A DNA stretch of 38,579 nt, from the NCBI GenBank assembly GCA_020621905.1, contig JAHRYZ010000010.1:1-38579 (forward strand), given 5' to 3'. The DNA is from Rhizobium sp. Lineage in GTDB: Bacteria; Pseudomonadota; Alphaproteobacteria; Rhizobiales; Rhizobiaceae. The translations under genes were made by a program, and so were the position numbers. The notes under the pieces were generated by a model. That model was given only the letters and a program-made list of their open reading frames with translations. It was not told where the DNA came from and made no database searches. Positions 26,760 through 35,193 of the stretch are shown piece by piece; positions within the stretch are counted from its first letter, which is position 1; every line of letters starts with the position of its first letter.

Positions 26760-27228
26760 GCACGACCTCGGGCTTCAACCGTTCGGTGGCGAGCGCCTGG
26801 TTGGAATAGCGGCGGTCGCCGGTCACCTCGCGGCCGAGCCAGGCCGGCAGTTCGGGACGGTCATGCTCCGACCGCATTTCGACCTCGGCGATGACCAGCC
26901 CCTGGAAGGCGCCTTCGAACACGTCGATCTCCCAGGTGAAGCCGCCGACATCGACCGTGTAGCGAACCTTTTCGATGACGCTGCCGATCGCGAAGGTGAT
27001 CATCTCGAGCGCTTCTTCGAACGGGATGTCGTATTCGAACTCGTCCCGAACAAGAGCGGTCTTGCCGAACTTGATGGTGAGTTTCGCCGTTTTCTCATTG
27101 CTCGTGCGAACGCGGATGGATCGATCGGAATTGACCGAGAGATAGGCCTGACGCATCGCGGTCGCCGACGTGGCGCGGTCGCGCCAGCTGTCATTGATCA
27201 CCAGGAACTTGCGCTCGATCTCTTTCGC
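26743..27228 (-). CDS. CYTH-domain (triphosphate tunnel) protein
   Basis: 161 residues from the ATG at 27228. Begins MAKEIERKFLV with the defining ExExK motif (Glu4, Glu6, Lys8). The other tunnel residues appear in QAYLSV-DRSIRVR, AKLTIKFG, RDEFEYDIP, KVRYTV, WEIDVFEG and GLVIAEVEM. CYTH proteins hydrolyse inorganic triphosphate or thiamine triphosphate. Two in-frame ATGs lie upstream (27243 and 27261), but homology starts at 27228, with GGCGAG before it. The 3' end overlaps the CHAD gene. Confidence 0.9.
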   Translation of the reverse strand, partial: AKEIERKFLVINDSWRDRATSATAMRQAYLSVNSDRSIRVRTSNEKTAKLTIKFGKTALVRDEFEYDIPFEEALEMITFAIGSVIEKVRYTVDVGGFTWEIDVFEGAFQGLVIAEVEMRSEHDRPELPAWLGREVTGDRRYSNQALATERLKPEVVHAVSN

Positions 27229-27375
27229 CATCTCGCCGCCCATCGTGAAAATCTCCAGCACCCTACCGCAGTTGCGCCGCCATGCAAACGGTCAGCATCC
27301 TTACCGCGCGCATTTGTCTCGACAATGACACAGGTTCGCGATAATCCTTGGGGCGAATTCAATCGTTTGAAATGG

Positions 27376-28023
27376 ATGACCGGCGTGAGTGAAAAAACCG
27401 AAAAGCTCCTTTCCACCCTCAAGCTGCAGCCGGTCGTTCCGGTTCTGATCATCGAGGATGCGGCCAGTGCCGTGCCGCTCGCAAGGGCGCTGGTGGCTGG
27501 CGGTCTGAAGGCGATCGAGATCACCATGCGCACCGATGCGGCGCTGGACGCGGTTCGTCGCGTCGCCGGGGAAGTCGAGGGCGCGGTGGTCGGTGCCGGC
27601 ACGATTCTCAATCCCTCGCATTTCGAGGCGGCGGTGAAGGCCGGCTCGCAGTTCATCGTCAGCCCGGGAACGACCCGCGAACTGATCCATGCGGCGCGTG
27701 CTTCCGACATCCCGCTTCTGCCGGGTGCCGCCACCGCCAGCGAAGTGATGCAGCTTCGTGAAGAAGGCTATCAGGTGCTGAAGTTTTTCCCCGCCGAGCA
27801 GGCCGGGGGGGCAGCCTATCTGAAGTCGCTGTCCTCGCCGCTCGCCGGCACGCTGTTCTGCCCGACCGGCGGCATTTCGTTGAAGAACGCCCGGGACTAC
27901 CTTTCGCTGCCGAACGTGGTCTGCGTCGGCGGCTCGTGGGTCGCGCCGAAGGAAATGGTCGAGGCCGGCGACTGGGCGGGCATCACGAGGCTCGCCGCGG
28001 AAGCCTGCGCACTCGCCGGCTGA
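27376..28023 (+). CDS. eda: 2-dehydro-3-deoxy-phosphogluconate aldolase (KDPG/KHG aldolase)
   Basis: 215 residues. Cleaves KDPG to pyruvate and glyceraldehyde-3-phosphate in the Entner-Doudoroff pathway. Glu48 in KAIEITMRT, the Schiff-base Lys136 in YQVLKFFPAEQAGG, plus GAGTILN, FIVSPGTT, FCPTGGIS and VGGSWVAP. The start could be ATG 27376 or GTG 27385 (nine bases on); the longer open frame upstream is a shadow of CYTH and CHAD. Divergent from the CYTH gene. Confidence 0.93.
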   Translation: MTGVSEKTEKLLSTLKLQPVVPVLIIEDAASAVPLARALVAGGLKAIEITMRTDAALDAVRRVAGEVEGAVVGAGTILNPSHFEAAVKAGSQFIVSPGTTRELIHAARASDIPLLPGAATASEVMQLREEGYQVLKFFPAEQAGGAAYLKSLSSPLAGTLFCPTGGISLKNARDYLSLPNVVCVGGSWVAPKEMVEAGDWAGITRLAAEACALAG

Positions 28024-28115
28024 CGGAAAGTTCGATCGAAGCGCGGGGACGTCTTTGTATTTTCATGATCGCCTTCTTATCTAGCAGTCGAGACTGAAAC
28101 CTATGGAGACGCCCG

Positions 28116-28811
28116 ATGTTCGACGCGAAGAAGCTGCTTGATCAATTCCTCGGTTCGCAGGTGCCGGGAACGACCGGAAGCGTGAAGCAGAAGGCCGGTG
28201 ATGCGGTCCAGCTTGCCAAGGACAATCCGCTGGCGACCGGCGCGATCGCTGCCGTTCTTCTCGGCACCAAGACGGGCCGCAGCCTCGCCGGCAACGCGCT
28301 CACGCTCGGCGGGCTCGCCGCCATCGCCGGGATCGGCTACCAGGCCTACAAGAACTATCAGGCCGGCAAGTCGCCGCAGGAGGTCGCCGAGACCGAACAG
28401 AAGCTTTTGCCGCCGCCGGCCGACTCGCCGTTCAGCGTCGAGGCGCCTGCCGCCTCCAATGATTTCGCCCTGACGCTGGTGCGCGCGATGATCGCGGCAG
28501 CCAAGTCCGACGGCCATATCGATACCGCCGAACGCGCCCGCGTCATGGACAAGATCCACCTTTCCGGTCTTGGCGCGGAAGCCGAAGCCTTCCTCGAAAA
28601 GGAACTGGCCTCGCCCACCGATCTCGACGCGCTGGTCAAGGCTGCCGTCTCAGAGGAGCAGAAGGTGGAACTCTACACCGCCTCGCGGCTGGCGATCGAT
28701 CCAGACAGCCGGGCCGAGCGCGGCTATCTCGACCTGCTGGCCGGCCGCCTCGGCCTTGCCGACGGTCTGGTCGACCATATCGAGGCGACCGTCTCGTCCG
28801 CCCAGGTCTGA
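28116..28811 (+). CDS. DUF533 / TerB-like protein (YebE family)
   Basis: 231 residues. An N-terminal cytoplasmic stretch (MFDAKKLLDQFLGS) is followed by a glycine- and alanine-rich hydrophobic region (AAVLLGTKTGRSLAG, LGGLAAIAGIGYQAYKNY) and a C-terminal alpha-helical domain (ALTLVRAMIAAAKSDGHIDTAE) that resembles TerB. Function unknown; E. coli YebE is linked to envelope stress. Own ribosome site (GGAG before 28116). No clear operon partners. Confidence 0.85.
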   Translation: MFDAKKLLDQFLGSQVPGTTGSVKQKAGDAVQLAKDNPLATGAIAAVLLGTKTGRSLAGNALTLGGLAAIAGIGYQAYKNYQAGKSPQEVAETEQKLLPPPADSPFSVEAPAASNDFALTLVRAMIAAAKSDGHIDTAERARVMDKIHLSGLGAEAEAFLEKELASPTDLDALVKAAVSEEQKVELYTASRLAIDPDSRAERGYLDLLAGRLGLADGLVDHIEATVSSAQV

Positions 28812-28891
28812 TCGGTCCTCCATCACAATGCGGCCAGTTGCCTTTGCCGGGCGGCTGGCCTAATCGTTTGCCGACACAGCAAGAGGCAAAC

Positions 28892-29587
28892 ATGCGCGAT
28901 CTCTCCACATTCAAGGGCTGCCCGGCGCCGAAGCCGGTTCGTCTCGAAGGCCGTTTCGTCACCGTCGAACCCTACGACAAGGCGACGCATCTCCAGGCCC
29001 TGTGGGACGGTCTCGGCGGCATGGGGATCAATCCGCTGCTGCTTTACTTCACCAACTACGATTTCTCCGGGATCGCGGACTTCGAGAAGTGGCTGGACGC
29101 TACCCAGAGCAACTGGGGTTGGGTGCCGCACGTGTTCCGTGACAATAAGACAGGCAAGGTCGTCGGCATGGCCAGCTACATGCGCGCCGATCCGGCTAAT
29201 GGCGTCGTGGAGGTTGGTGCAGTTGCTCATGGCCCGGCCATGAGCCGCACCCCGCTCGCCACCGAGGCGCACTACCTGATGGCGCGCCATGTGTTCGACG
29301 ACCTCGGCTATCGCCGCTACGAATGGAAATGCCACAACGACAATGCGCCGAGCAAGACCACGGCGGAGCGCTACGGCTTCACCTTCGAGGGCGTGTTTCG
29401 CCAGCACATGCTGTCCAAGGGCAAGAACCGCGACACCGCCTGGTTCTCGATGATCGACGGCGAATGGCCGGTGATCCGCGCCGCCTTCGAGGCCTGGCTC
29501 GCGCCAGAAAACTTCGATGCCGAGGGCCGGCAGATCCGCAGGCTGGAAGACATCCGCGCCGAACTTGCCAAGGGAGCCGCAGCATGA
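28892..29587 (+). CDS. GNAT-family acetyltransferase (RimJ/RimL-like)
   Basis: 231 residues. RLEGRFVTVEPYDKATHLQAL, KVVGMASYMRADPANGVVEVGAV, and YEWKCHNDNAPSKTTAERYGFTFEGVFRQHM follow the acetyltransf_3 pattern (GFxxEG near the end). The ATG at 28892 follows AAGAGG. The stop overlaps the start of a small membrane protein gene (ATGA). Substrate unknown. Confidence 0.9.
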   Translation: MRDLSTFKGCPAPKPVRLEGRFVTVEPYDKATHLQALWDGLGGMGINPLLLYFTNYDFSGIADFEKWLDATQSNWGWVPHVFRDNKTGKVVGMASYMRADPANGVVEVGAVAHGPAMSRTPLATEAHYLMARHVFDDLGYRRYEWKCHNDNAPSKTTAERYGFTFEGVFRQHMLSKGKNRDTAWFSMIDGEWPVIRAAFEAWLAPENFDAEGRQIRRLEDIRAELAKGAAA

Positions 29588-29796
29588 ACGCCAGCAACCG
29601 CTCGTCTGCGATCGCCGCGCTGGTCATCGTGCTCGGTTTTGGCCTCGTGCTGCTGGGGCTCCCGAAACTGGTGCTGTGGATCGGCGACTATTCGCCTGCT
29701 CTGGCGGCGGTTGTCGGCACCGTCGGCATCATGTCCTTCTTCATCGTGCTGTGGCTTCGGGCGCGTCACCAGCGGCGGCGCGACGGCAACCAGTAG
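29584..29796 (+). CDS. Small two-helix membrane protein
   Basis: 70 residues with two hydrophobic segments (IAALVIVLGFGLVLLGLPKLVLW; LAAVVGTVGIMSFFIVLWL) and a basic tail RARHQRRRDGNQ, so the C-terminus is probably cytoplasmic. The ATG overlaps the stop of the acetyltransferase gene (ATGA), indicating coupling. I do not recognise a family. Confidence 0.72.
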   Translation: MNASNRSSAIAALVIVLGFGLVLLGLPKLVLWIGDYSPALAAVVGTVGIMSFFIVLWLRARHQRRRDGNQ

Positions 29797-29806
29797 GACG
29801 CCGGCC

Positions 29807-30883
29807 TCAGGCCTGCAGGCTCGCGGCGAGCAAGAGGGCGCCGAGTATGATCACCAGAAGTGCGCCGAAGATCTCGATCGCATTCGCCACGTGCCGCGCG
29901 GCAGGCGAGCCGGGGCCTGACAGCCGTACCGCCAGTCCCTTGGCCGAAACGGCGAGCGCCGCGAGTGCCGAGACGGTGATCGCCGTGCCGAGTGCCATGG
30001 CGAAGACCGACAATATGCCGCCGAGATAGAGCCCGTTCAGAAGGGCAAAGGTCATCACCAGCAGGGCGCCCGAGCAGGGTCGCAGGCCGACCGCGACGAT
30101 CGCCGACCAGGCCTCGCGCAGGCTGAAATTCTTCGCCGACAGCATGCGTGGATCGGGCAGGTGGGTGACACCGCAATCCGGGCACACCGCGCCCGGGGCA
30201 AGCGCGTCGTGACCGTGTTCGACGGCCATGGCGCGAAAGGAAAGCCCGGTGCCGCCGGAGCGTGAGGCTATTGGTGCGTCGAACAGGGCCGCGGTCGCCG
30301 GTGCGTCGAACAGGCCGGCGCTGACCGGCGCGCTGCGCGTGAGCCACAGCGATTTCATCTTGCGTAGCAGCAGCCAGGTGCCGAAGGCGACGATCAGCCC
30401 GTAGCTGGCAATTTCCAGCGCCTGCGTCGCTTCCGTCATGGAGATGGAGGTGCCACGCAGGACCGCGTAGCCGACGCCCACGAGACCGATCGCGACGATC
30501 CCCTGCAGGAAGGCCGAGACGAAGGAAATGGCGATGCCGCGCTTCAACTCGATCTCGTTGGCGATCATGTAGGAAGAGATCACCGCCTTGCCGTGGCCGG
30601 GGCCGGCAGCGTGGAAGACGCCATAGGCGAAGGACAGGCCGATCAGCGTCCAAAGACGCGTCGGATCCTCACGCATTGCTTTGAGCGCGCCGGTCAGCGA
30701 GCGGTAGAAGGCCTGCTGGTTCTCGTTGATGAAGGCAAGCCAGCCGGCGAAGGGGCCGGTGGCCTGAAAGGAAGGCTCGGCCGTGCCGATGCCGAGCGGG
30801 GAGCCGGCATGCGCCAGCGAGACGGCCAGCAGCAGGAGCGCGACAGATGCCGTCGCCGGACGCAGGAACCGGCGGCTCAGCAT
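29807..30883 (-). CDS. NicO-family nickel/cobalt transporter
   Basis: 358 residues, about six to seven hydrophobic segments after a signal-like N-terminus. Family motifs: SFAYGVFHAAGPGHGKAVISSY in the first half and VAVGLRPCSGALLVMTFALL in the second. A long soluble loop between them holds AVEHGHDAL and CPDCGVTHLPDP, a likely metal-binding patch of His and Cys. Relatives (RcnA/HoxN-like) export or import Ni, Co or related ions. The upstream DUF1007 gene overlaps it by 7 nt, a known pairing. Metal and direction of transport not determinable. Confidence 0.88.
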   Translation of the reverse strand: MLSRRFLRPATASVALLLLAVSLAHAGSPLGIGTAEPSFQATGPFAGWLAFINENQQAFYRSLTGALKAMREDPTRLWTLIGLSFAYGVFHAAGPGHGKAVISSYMIANEIELKRGIAISFVSAFLQGIVAIGLVGVGYAVLRGTSISMTEATQALEIASYGLIVAFGTWLLLRKMKSLWLTRSAPVSAGLFDAPATAALFDAPIASRSGGTGLSFRAMAVEHGHDALAPGAVCPDCGVTHLPDPRMLSAKNFSLREAWSAIVAVGLRPCSGALLVMTFALLNGLYLGGILSVFAMALGTAITVSALAALAVSAKGLAVRLSGPGSPAARHVANAIEIFGALLVIILGALLLAASLQA

Positions 30884-31515
30884 GTCAATTCGAGCCGGGT
30901 GGCGAACAGCTTGCTCATGTCGGTTCCGGCCGGATCGTTGAAGAATGCCTCGGTCAGGTTCGCCTGGTTCTGCGCCATCACCTCGTCGGGGTCAGGGCGC
31001 ACCACGGCGCGCTTGCATACCTTGAAGCCGTCGCCCTCCGTGGCGATGTCCTCGTCCTTGGCGAAGTCGATCGCCGTGTACATGGTCGGGTCATAGACGC
31101 CGATGGTCACCTTGCCCTTGAGCGCCAGCGCCTTTTCCGGCTTGGCGACGAAGAAGACCAGAAGTTGGTTGTCCTTGAAGTCGACATTGAACACCTCCGG
31201 CTTGACGACGGAAACGGACGCGCCGTTGCTGGTGATGGAGGTGAAGAAGCCGTAATCGGCAATCGAGGTGCGGATCGTCTCGGCGATCTCCTTCAACTCG
31301 CTGGGGTCGAGTTTCAGATCGCTGTTCTTGTCGAAATCCATCAGGACGCTGGAGGAGAAGATGTCGTCGAAGCGCCAGACATTGCGAAGTTCGGAAATCG
31401 TGCCGTCGGCGCCGGCGATCACTTCGAGGCGGGCTTCCGCGAATATGTGCGGATGGGCAAGCGCCGGCACGGGCATGCCCATGAGTGTCGCGATCACCGC
31501 CAACCTTCTTTTCAT
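30877..31515 (-). CDS. DUF1007 periplasmic protein paired with the NicO transporter
   Basis: 212 residues. Signal peptide (MKRRLAVIATLMGMPVPALA) cleaved just before HPHIF, leaving a histidine at the new N-terminus, as is typical for this family and suggestive of metal binding. Contains VWRFDDIFSS and MDFDKNSDLKLDPSELKEI, an EF-hand-like acidic loop. It overlaps the NicO gene by 7 nt, so it is probably the periplasmic accessory of that transporter. Start ATG chosen at 31515 because the signal peptide begins there. Confidence 0.88.
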   Translation of the reverse strand: MKRRLAVIATLMGMPVPALAHPHIFAEARLEVIAGADGTISELRNVWRFDDIFSSSVLMDFDKNSDLKLDPSELKEIAETIRTSIADYGFFTSITSNGASVSVVKPEVFNVDFKDNQLLVFFVAKPEKALALKGKVTIGVYDPTMYTAIDFAKDEDIATEGDGFKVCKRAVVRPDPDEVMAQNQANLTEAFFNDPAGTDMSKLFATRLELTC

Positions 31516-31613
31516 GCCCTGCCTGCCTTTGCGCCCGAATCCCGAGCCTTCTCCCTGTCTGACAATTTCGACGGAAATGGGACTTCGGTCCGGCAACGCA
31601 TCTCAATGCCTGT

Positions 31614-32509
31614 CTAGGAAGCGTGCTGGCGAAACCAGCCGTGGAGAAAGTCGACGAAGACGCGGACCTTGGCGGGCAGGTAGCGGCGATGCGGGTAGAC
31701 GGCATAGATGCCGCGATCCTTGGGCAGGTAGTCGTCGAACAGCGGCACCAGCTCGCCCGTCTCGATATACGGACGGGCGATGAAGTCGGGGATCATGGCG
31801 ACGCCGAGGCCGGCGCGCGCGGCGCGCAGCGTGGCGAGCGGGCTGTTGACCTCGATCGGCCGCTGACGCTGACCGATATCGTGCCGCCCTGCGGGTCGGC
31901 GAACCGCACGCTGTTGTGCGAGCGGGAATTTGTGTCGACCAGGAAGGGCACGCGCGCCAGCTCCTGCGGGTGGATGAGCGGTCCGTACTTCGCGACGAAG
32001 GCCGGCGTGGCGCAGGCAAAGATGCGGAAATCGGACAATTTCTTGGCGATCAGGGCCGAATCATCGAGCTTGGTGATGCGGATCGCCAGATCGAAGCCCT
32101 CCTCGACCAGATCGACGAACCGGTCTTCGGCGACGATCTCCAGCGAGAGATCCGGATGCGCGGTGGCGAAGTCGATCAGCGACTGGCCGACTTCGGCGTC
32201 GATGAAGGTGCGCGGCACGGTGACCTTGAGCTTGCCCTTGAGGTCGGTGTTGTTCTCCCGCACCAGGTCCGCTAGGCTGTCGATCTCTTTCAGGATCTCA
32301 GTCGCGCTGCGGTAGTAGGTATGTCCCGCCTCGGTCATCGAGAACTGCCGCGTCGTGCGGTTCAGCAGCAGCGCGCCGAGTTCGTCTTCCAGTTCCCGCA
32401 CATATTTCGACAACAAGGCCTTGGACCGCCCGGTCTTGCGGGCGGCGGCGGAAAAGCCCTCGGCTTCGACGACATCGATAAAGGCGCGGATGCGCGTCAG
32501 CGTGTCCAT
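31614..32509 (-). pseudogene. LysR-family transcriptional regulator, one frameshift
   Basis: N-terminal winged HTH (TLTRIRAFIDVVEAEGFSAAARKTGRSKALLSKYVRELEDELG) and an effector domain (LKVTVPRTFIDAEVGQSLIDFA; LDDSALIAKKLSDF). ATG at 32509 has GGAAGAG upstream. The frame breaks near 31858-31862, after TISVSVSG: the family sequence IEVNSPLATLRAARAGLGVAMIP runs on in the next frame to TAG (complement of 31614-31616), giving 298 residues with one base restored in a CC run. C-terminus otherwise intact. Divergent from the ornithine decarboxylase gene across 538 bp; the target is unknown. Confidence 0.88.
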
Positions 32510-33047
32510 GGATCTCTTCCTTGCGGTACTATGCCCGAATTGTGAACACATCGGTCGGATCGTTCAATCATTTTTCTGCCCGCAGGGTCAAAAAACGCTT
32601 GATTATGACCGCGAACATTCTTATCTCCTGCTCAGCCCAAAGTCGCACGTGCCCATGGGTGTCCGCCGACCCTCGATGTGGTGAGGAAATCGGTAAGGTA
32701 CCTGGAACTAACCCCTCCAGTCGCTATTCCGGCCATCCGGGAAATGCGAGGACATCTGAAGCAACGACGGTGCGGGCCTTTCTAGTCTCTTCCGGCTTTC
32801 CATCAGCCGGAGTTACTTCAGAGGCACACCATCATTGCCGGAAGTGCGGTCGGGTTATCCCACCAATCCATGGCAGACAAAGCCGAATTGACGCTCCTGG
32901 CAGGGTGTCGGTTCACTCTTCGCGCTTCGAGCGCTCGTACGGCATCAGCGTCTCCACCGGCTGGTTTCGATCGAGTTCTCGTCGTCCTTTGTCCTTCCGT
33001 ATTCGGCAACGAGTCCGGGAACCTTGGAATTTGAGAGGGATAGACCC
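32510..33047 (+). promoter_or_regulatory. 538-bp upstream region of ornithine decarboxylase, probable speF-type leader
   Basis: No gene fits here. The position upstream of an alphaproteobacterial ornithine decarboxylase and its length match the speF leader, a structured cis-regulatory RNA described for this gene in alphaproteobacteria. Hairpins seen: CTGGA/TCCAG (32702-32720), TCCGGCT/AGCCGGA (32791-32811), GCGCT/AGCGC (32923-32935). A possible promoter is TTGATT (32599-32604) with a poor -10. I cannot align it to the known covariance model, so the name is by context. It also contains the LysR promoter at its left end. Confidence 0.55.
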
Positions 33048-34181
33048 ATGACCACCGCTCGTATCCTCGACTTCATCAATACCCGACGTCCCGAAGGTCC
33101 CTGCCTCGTGGTCGACCTCGACGTCGTGCGCGACAATTATTCCGCCTTCCGTCATGCCCTGCCGGACAGCGCGATCTACTATGCCGTCAAGGCGAACCCG
33201 GAGCCGCAGATCCTCAAGCTGCTCGCCTCGCTGGGCTCGAGCTTCGACTGCGCCTCTGTCGCCGAAATCCAGATGGCACTCGACGCCGGCGCGACCGCAG
33301 GCCGGATCTCCTACGGCAATACGATCAAGAAGGAACGCGACATCGCCCGCGCGCATGCGCTCGGCATCGATCTCTTCGCCGTCGACAGCCATGAGGAAGT
33401 CGAGAAGGTTGCCCGTGCAGCCCCCGGCGCCCGCGTGTTCTGCCGCGTGCTGACCGATGGCGAAGGCGCCGAATGGCCGCTTTCCCGCAAGTTCGGCTGC
33501 GTGCCGCAGATGGCCGTCGACGTGCTGGTCTACGCTCATCAACTGGGACTCGATTCGTTCGGCGTGTCCTTCCATGTCGGTTCGCAGATGACCAAGGTCG
33601 ATGCCTGGGATTCGGCCCTTGCCGATGCCAAGCGCGTCTTCACCTCGCTCGCCAAGCAGGGCATTCACCTGCAGATGGTGAACATGGGTGGCGGCTTCCC
33701 GACCAAGTACCTGCGCGATATCCCGTCGGCCGAGGCCTATGGCCGCGCGATCAACGGTGCGCTGAAGAAGCACTTCGGCAATCACATCCCGCAGACCATC
33801 ATCGAGCCGGGTCGCGGCATGGTGGGAAATGCCGGCGTGATCAAGGCGGAAGTCGTCCTGATCTCGAAGAAGTCGGACAACGATGCGCATCGCTGGGTCT
33901 TCCTCGACATCGGCAAGTTCGGCGGTCTGGCCGAAACCATGGACGAGGCGATCCGTTACCCGATCCGCACGGACCGCGACATGGACGAGATGGAGCCCTG
34001 CGTGCTCGCCGGCCCGACCTGCGATTCGGCCGACGTCATGTATGAGAAGAACATGTATCCGCTGCCCGTCTCGCTGACGATCGGCGACGAGGTTCTGATC
34101 GAGGGCACGGGCGCCTATACGACGACCTACTCGGCGGTCGCCTTCAACGGCTTCGAGCCGCTCAAGGCCTACGTGATCTAA
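33048..34181 (+). CDS. Ornithine decarboxylase (PLP, alanine-racemase fold)
   Basis: 377 residues. Makes putrescine from ornithine; related lysine activity is possible. PLP-Lys48 in IYYAVKANP, the glycine motif NMGGGFPTKY, EPGRGMVGNAG, and the C-terminal GPTCDSADVMYEKN that supplies the active-site Cys and Asp. The ATG follows GAGAGGGA (33033-33040). Behind it sits a GNAT gene after a strong hairpin, and ahead a long leader. Frame intact throughout. Confidence 0.93.
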   Translation: MTTARILDFINTRRPEGPCLVVDLDVVRDNYSAFRHALPDSAIYYAVKANPEPQILKLLASLGSSFDCASVAEIQMALDAGATAGRISYGNTIKKERDIARAHALGIDLFAVDSHEEVEKVARAAPGARVFCRVLTDGEGAEWPLSRKFGCVPQMAVDVLVYAHQLGLDSFGVSFHVGSQMTKVDAWDSALADAKRVFTSLAKQGIHLQMVNMGGGFPTKYLRDIPSAEAYGRAINGALKKHFGNHIPQTIIEPGRGMVGNAGVIKAEVVLISKKSDNDAHRWVFLDIGKFGGLAETMDEAIRYPIRTDRDMDEMEPCVLAGPTCDSADVMYEKNMYPLPVSLTIGDEVLIEGTGAYTTTYSAVAFNGFEPLKAYVI

Positions 34182-34202
34182 GGCCTAGCTGGACTTCGCC
34201 GA

Positions 34203-34225
34203 CCGCGCCGGTTCAACCGGCGCGG
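34203..34225 (+). terminator. Hairpin after the ornithine decarboxylase gene
   Basis: CCGCGCCGG (34203-34211) pairs perfectly with CCGGCGCGG (34217-34225) around TTCAA, 21 nt after the stop. No T-run, so it may attenuate rather than end transcription into the GNAT gene 46 bp on. Confidence 0.55.
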
Positions 34226-34271
34226 CGCAACAAACCATCATCGGAAACACTTCTTGGTACGGGAGGCCGCC

Positions 34272-34871
34272 ATGGCCGCTGTTCTGGACGTCGTGCGCGC
34301 GTTTTTCGCGCCTGCATCTGCGCCTGCCTTTGTCATCGATAACGAAACGCCGGCCGATGTCGTCGCCCGCGAAGCCCTGCTCGATCGCGCCATGGGTGCT
34401 GATCGCCGCAAGAAGTCGTCGGAGAAGATCCGTCGGGACCGGCTGCCGGCCGAGGGACTGGCGATCGTCGCCCGCGACCGCCTCGGGCATGTGATCGGCA
34501 CGGTACGGCTGTGGAACGTCGAAGCGGGCGTCTCGCGCGAAGGCCGGTCGATCGACGCGCTGCTGCTCGGGCCGCTGGCGGTCGATGCCGCGCATGAAGG
34601 CAAGGGCATCGGTTCGGCGCTGATGCGCGCCGCCATCCTCGAAGCCAAGAAGCGCGACCATGGCGCCATCCTGCTGGTCGGCGATGCCGCCTATTACGAA
34701 CGCTTCGGCTTCTTTGCCGAAAAGGCGCAGTATCTCGTCATGCCGGGGCCTTTCGCCCGCGAACGTTTCCTCGCGCTCGAGCTGAAGCCCGGCTGGCTCG
34801 ACGGGGCTGCCGGCATGGTGGTGGCCTCCGGTCGCAAGCTGTCGCACGCGACGTTGCGCCGGACCTCCTGA
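34272..34871 (+). CDS. GNAT-family acetyltransferase next to ornithine decarboxylase
   Basis: 199 residues. The core is typical: GLAIVARDRLGHVIGTVRLW, LLLGPLAVDAAHEGKGIGSALM with motif A (EGKGIGSAL), and AAYYERFGFF. It resembles the YhbS-like branch. ATG 34272 follows GGGAGG (34260-34265). Being 90 bp after the ODC stop and in the same direction, it may be co-expressed; acetylation of polyamines is a possible but unproven role. Confidence 0.88.
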   Translation: MAAVLDVVRAFFAPASAPAFVIDNETPADVVAREALLDRAMGADRRKKSSEKIRRDRLPAEGLAIVARDRLGHVIGTVRLWNVEAGVSREGRSIDALLLGPLAVDAAHEGKGIGSALMRAAILEAKKRDHGAILLVGDAAYYERFGFFAEKAQYLVMPGPFARERFLALELKPGWLDGAAGMVVASGRKLSHATLRRTS

Positions 34872-35193
34872 GGTCCCAAGAGACCGGCTCGCCCCCGGCG
34901 GTGCTCGATGCTTGCTTGCATCTGGAGCCGGAAGGGGTGCGGGCCTTTCATCCCGCCGTCGGGTTACGGCGGGGCAGACGTCCCCTCTCCATCCACGGAG
35001 AGGGGGCGTTTTCGCTTCTATCGAGGCCGTCCGGGATCGCGGACTTGTGTGTTCCTGAAGCGCCACCGCAGAAAAATCGACGAGACGGTGGAACAAATTG
35101 CCCCGCCAAGCTTGTTAGACTCCGTGTGACGCGTTTCGTCACGGCACAGCGCGCGTCCTGCCGATGCGGGGCAGCCTGAGAGGGAGTACAGCG
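34872..35193. other. 322-bp gap with palindromes before the Omp25-like gene
   Basis: No gene recognised. Contains the palindromes listed at 34952-35005, and further on the promoter region of the outer-membrane protein gene. Nothing else identifiable. Confidence 0.5.
34952..35005. repeat. Two adjacent palindromes of the rhizobial type
   Basis: CCCGCCGT (34952-34959) with ACGGCGGG (34966-34973), and CCCCTCTCC (34982-34990) with GGAGAGGGG (34997-35005). The second shares the CCCTCTCC core of the elements at 4567, 6047 and 12707. Confidence 0.6.
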
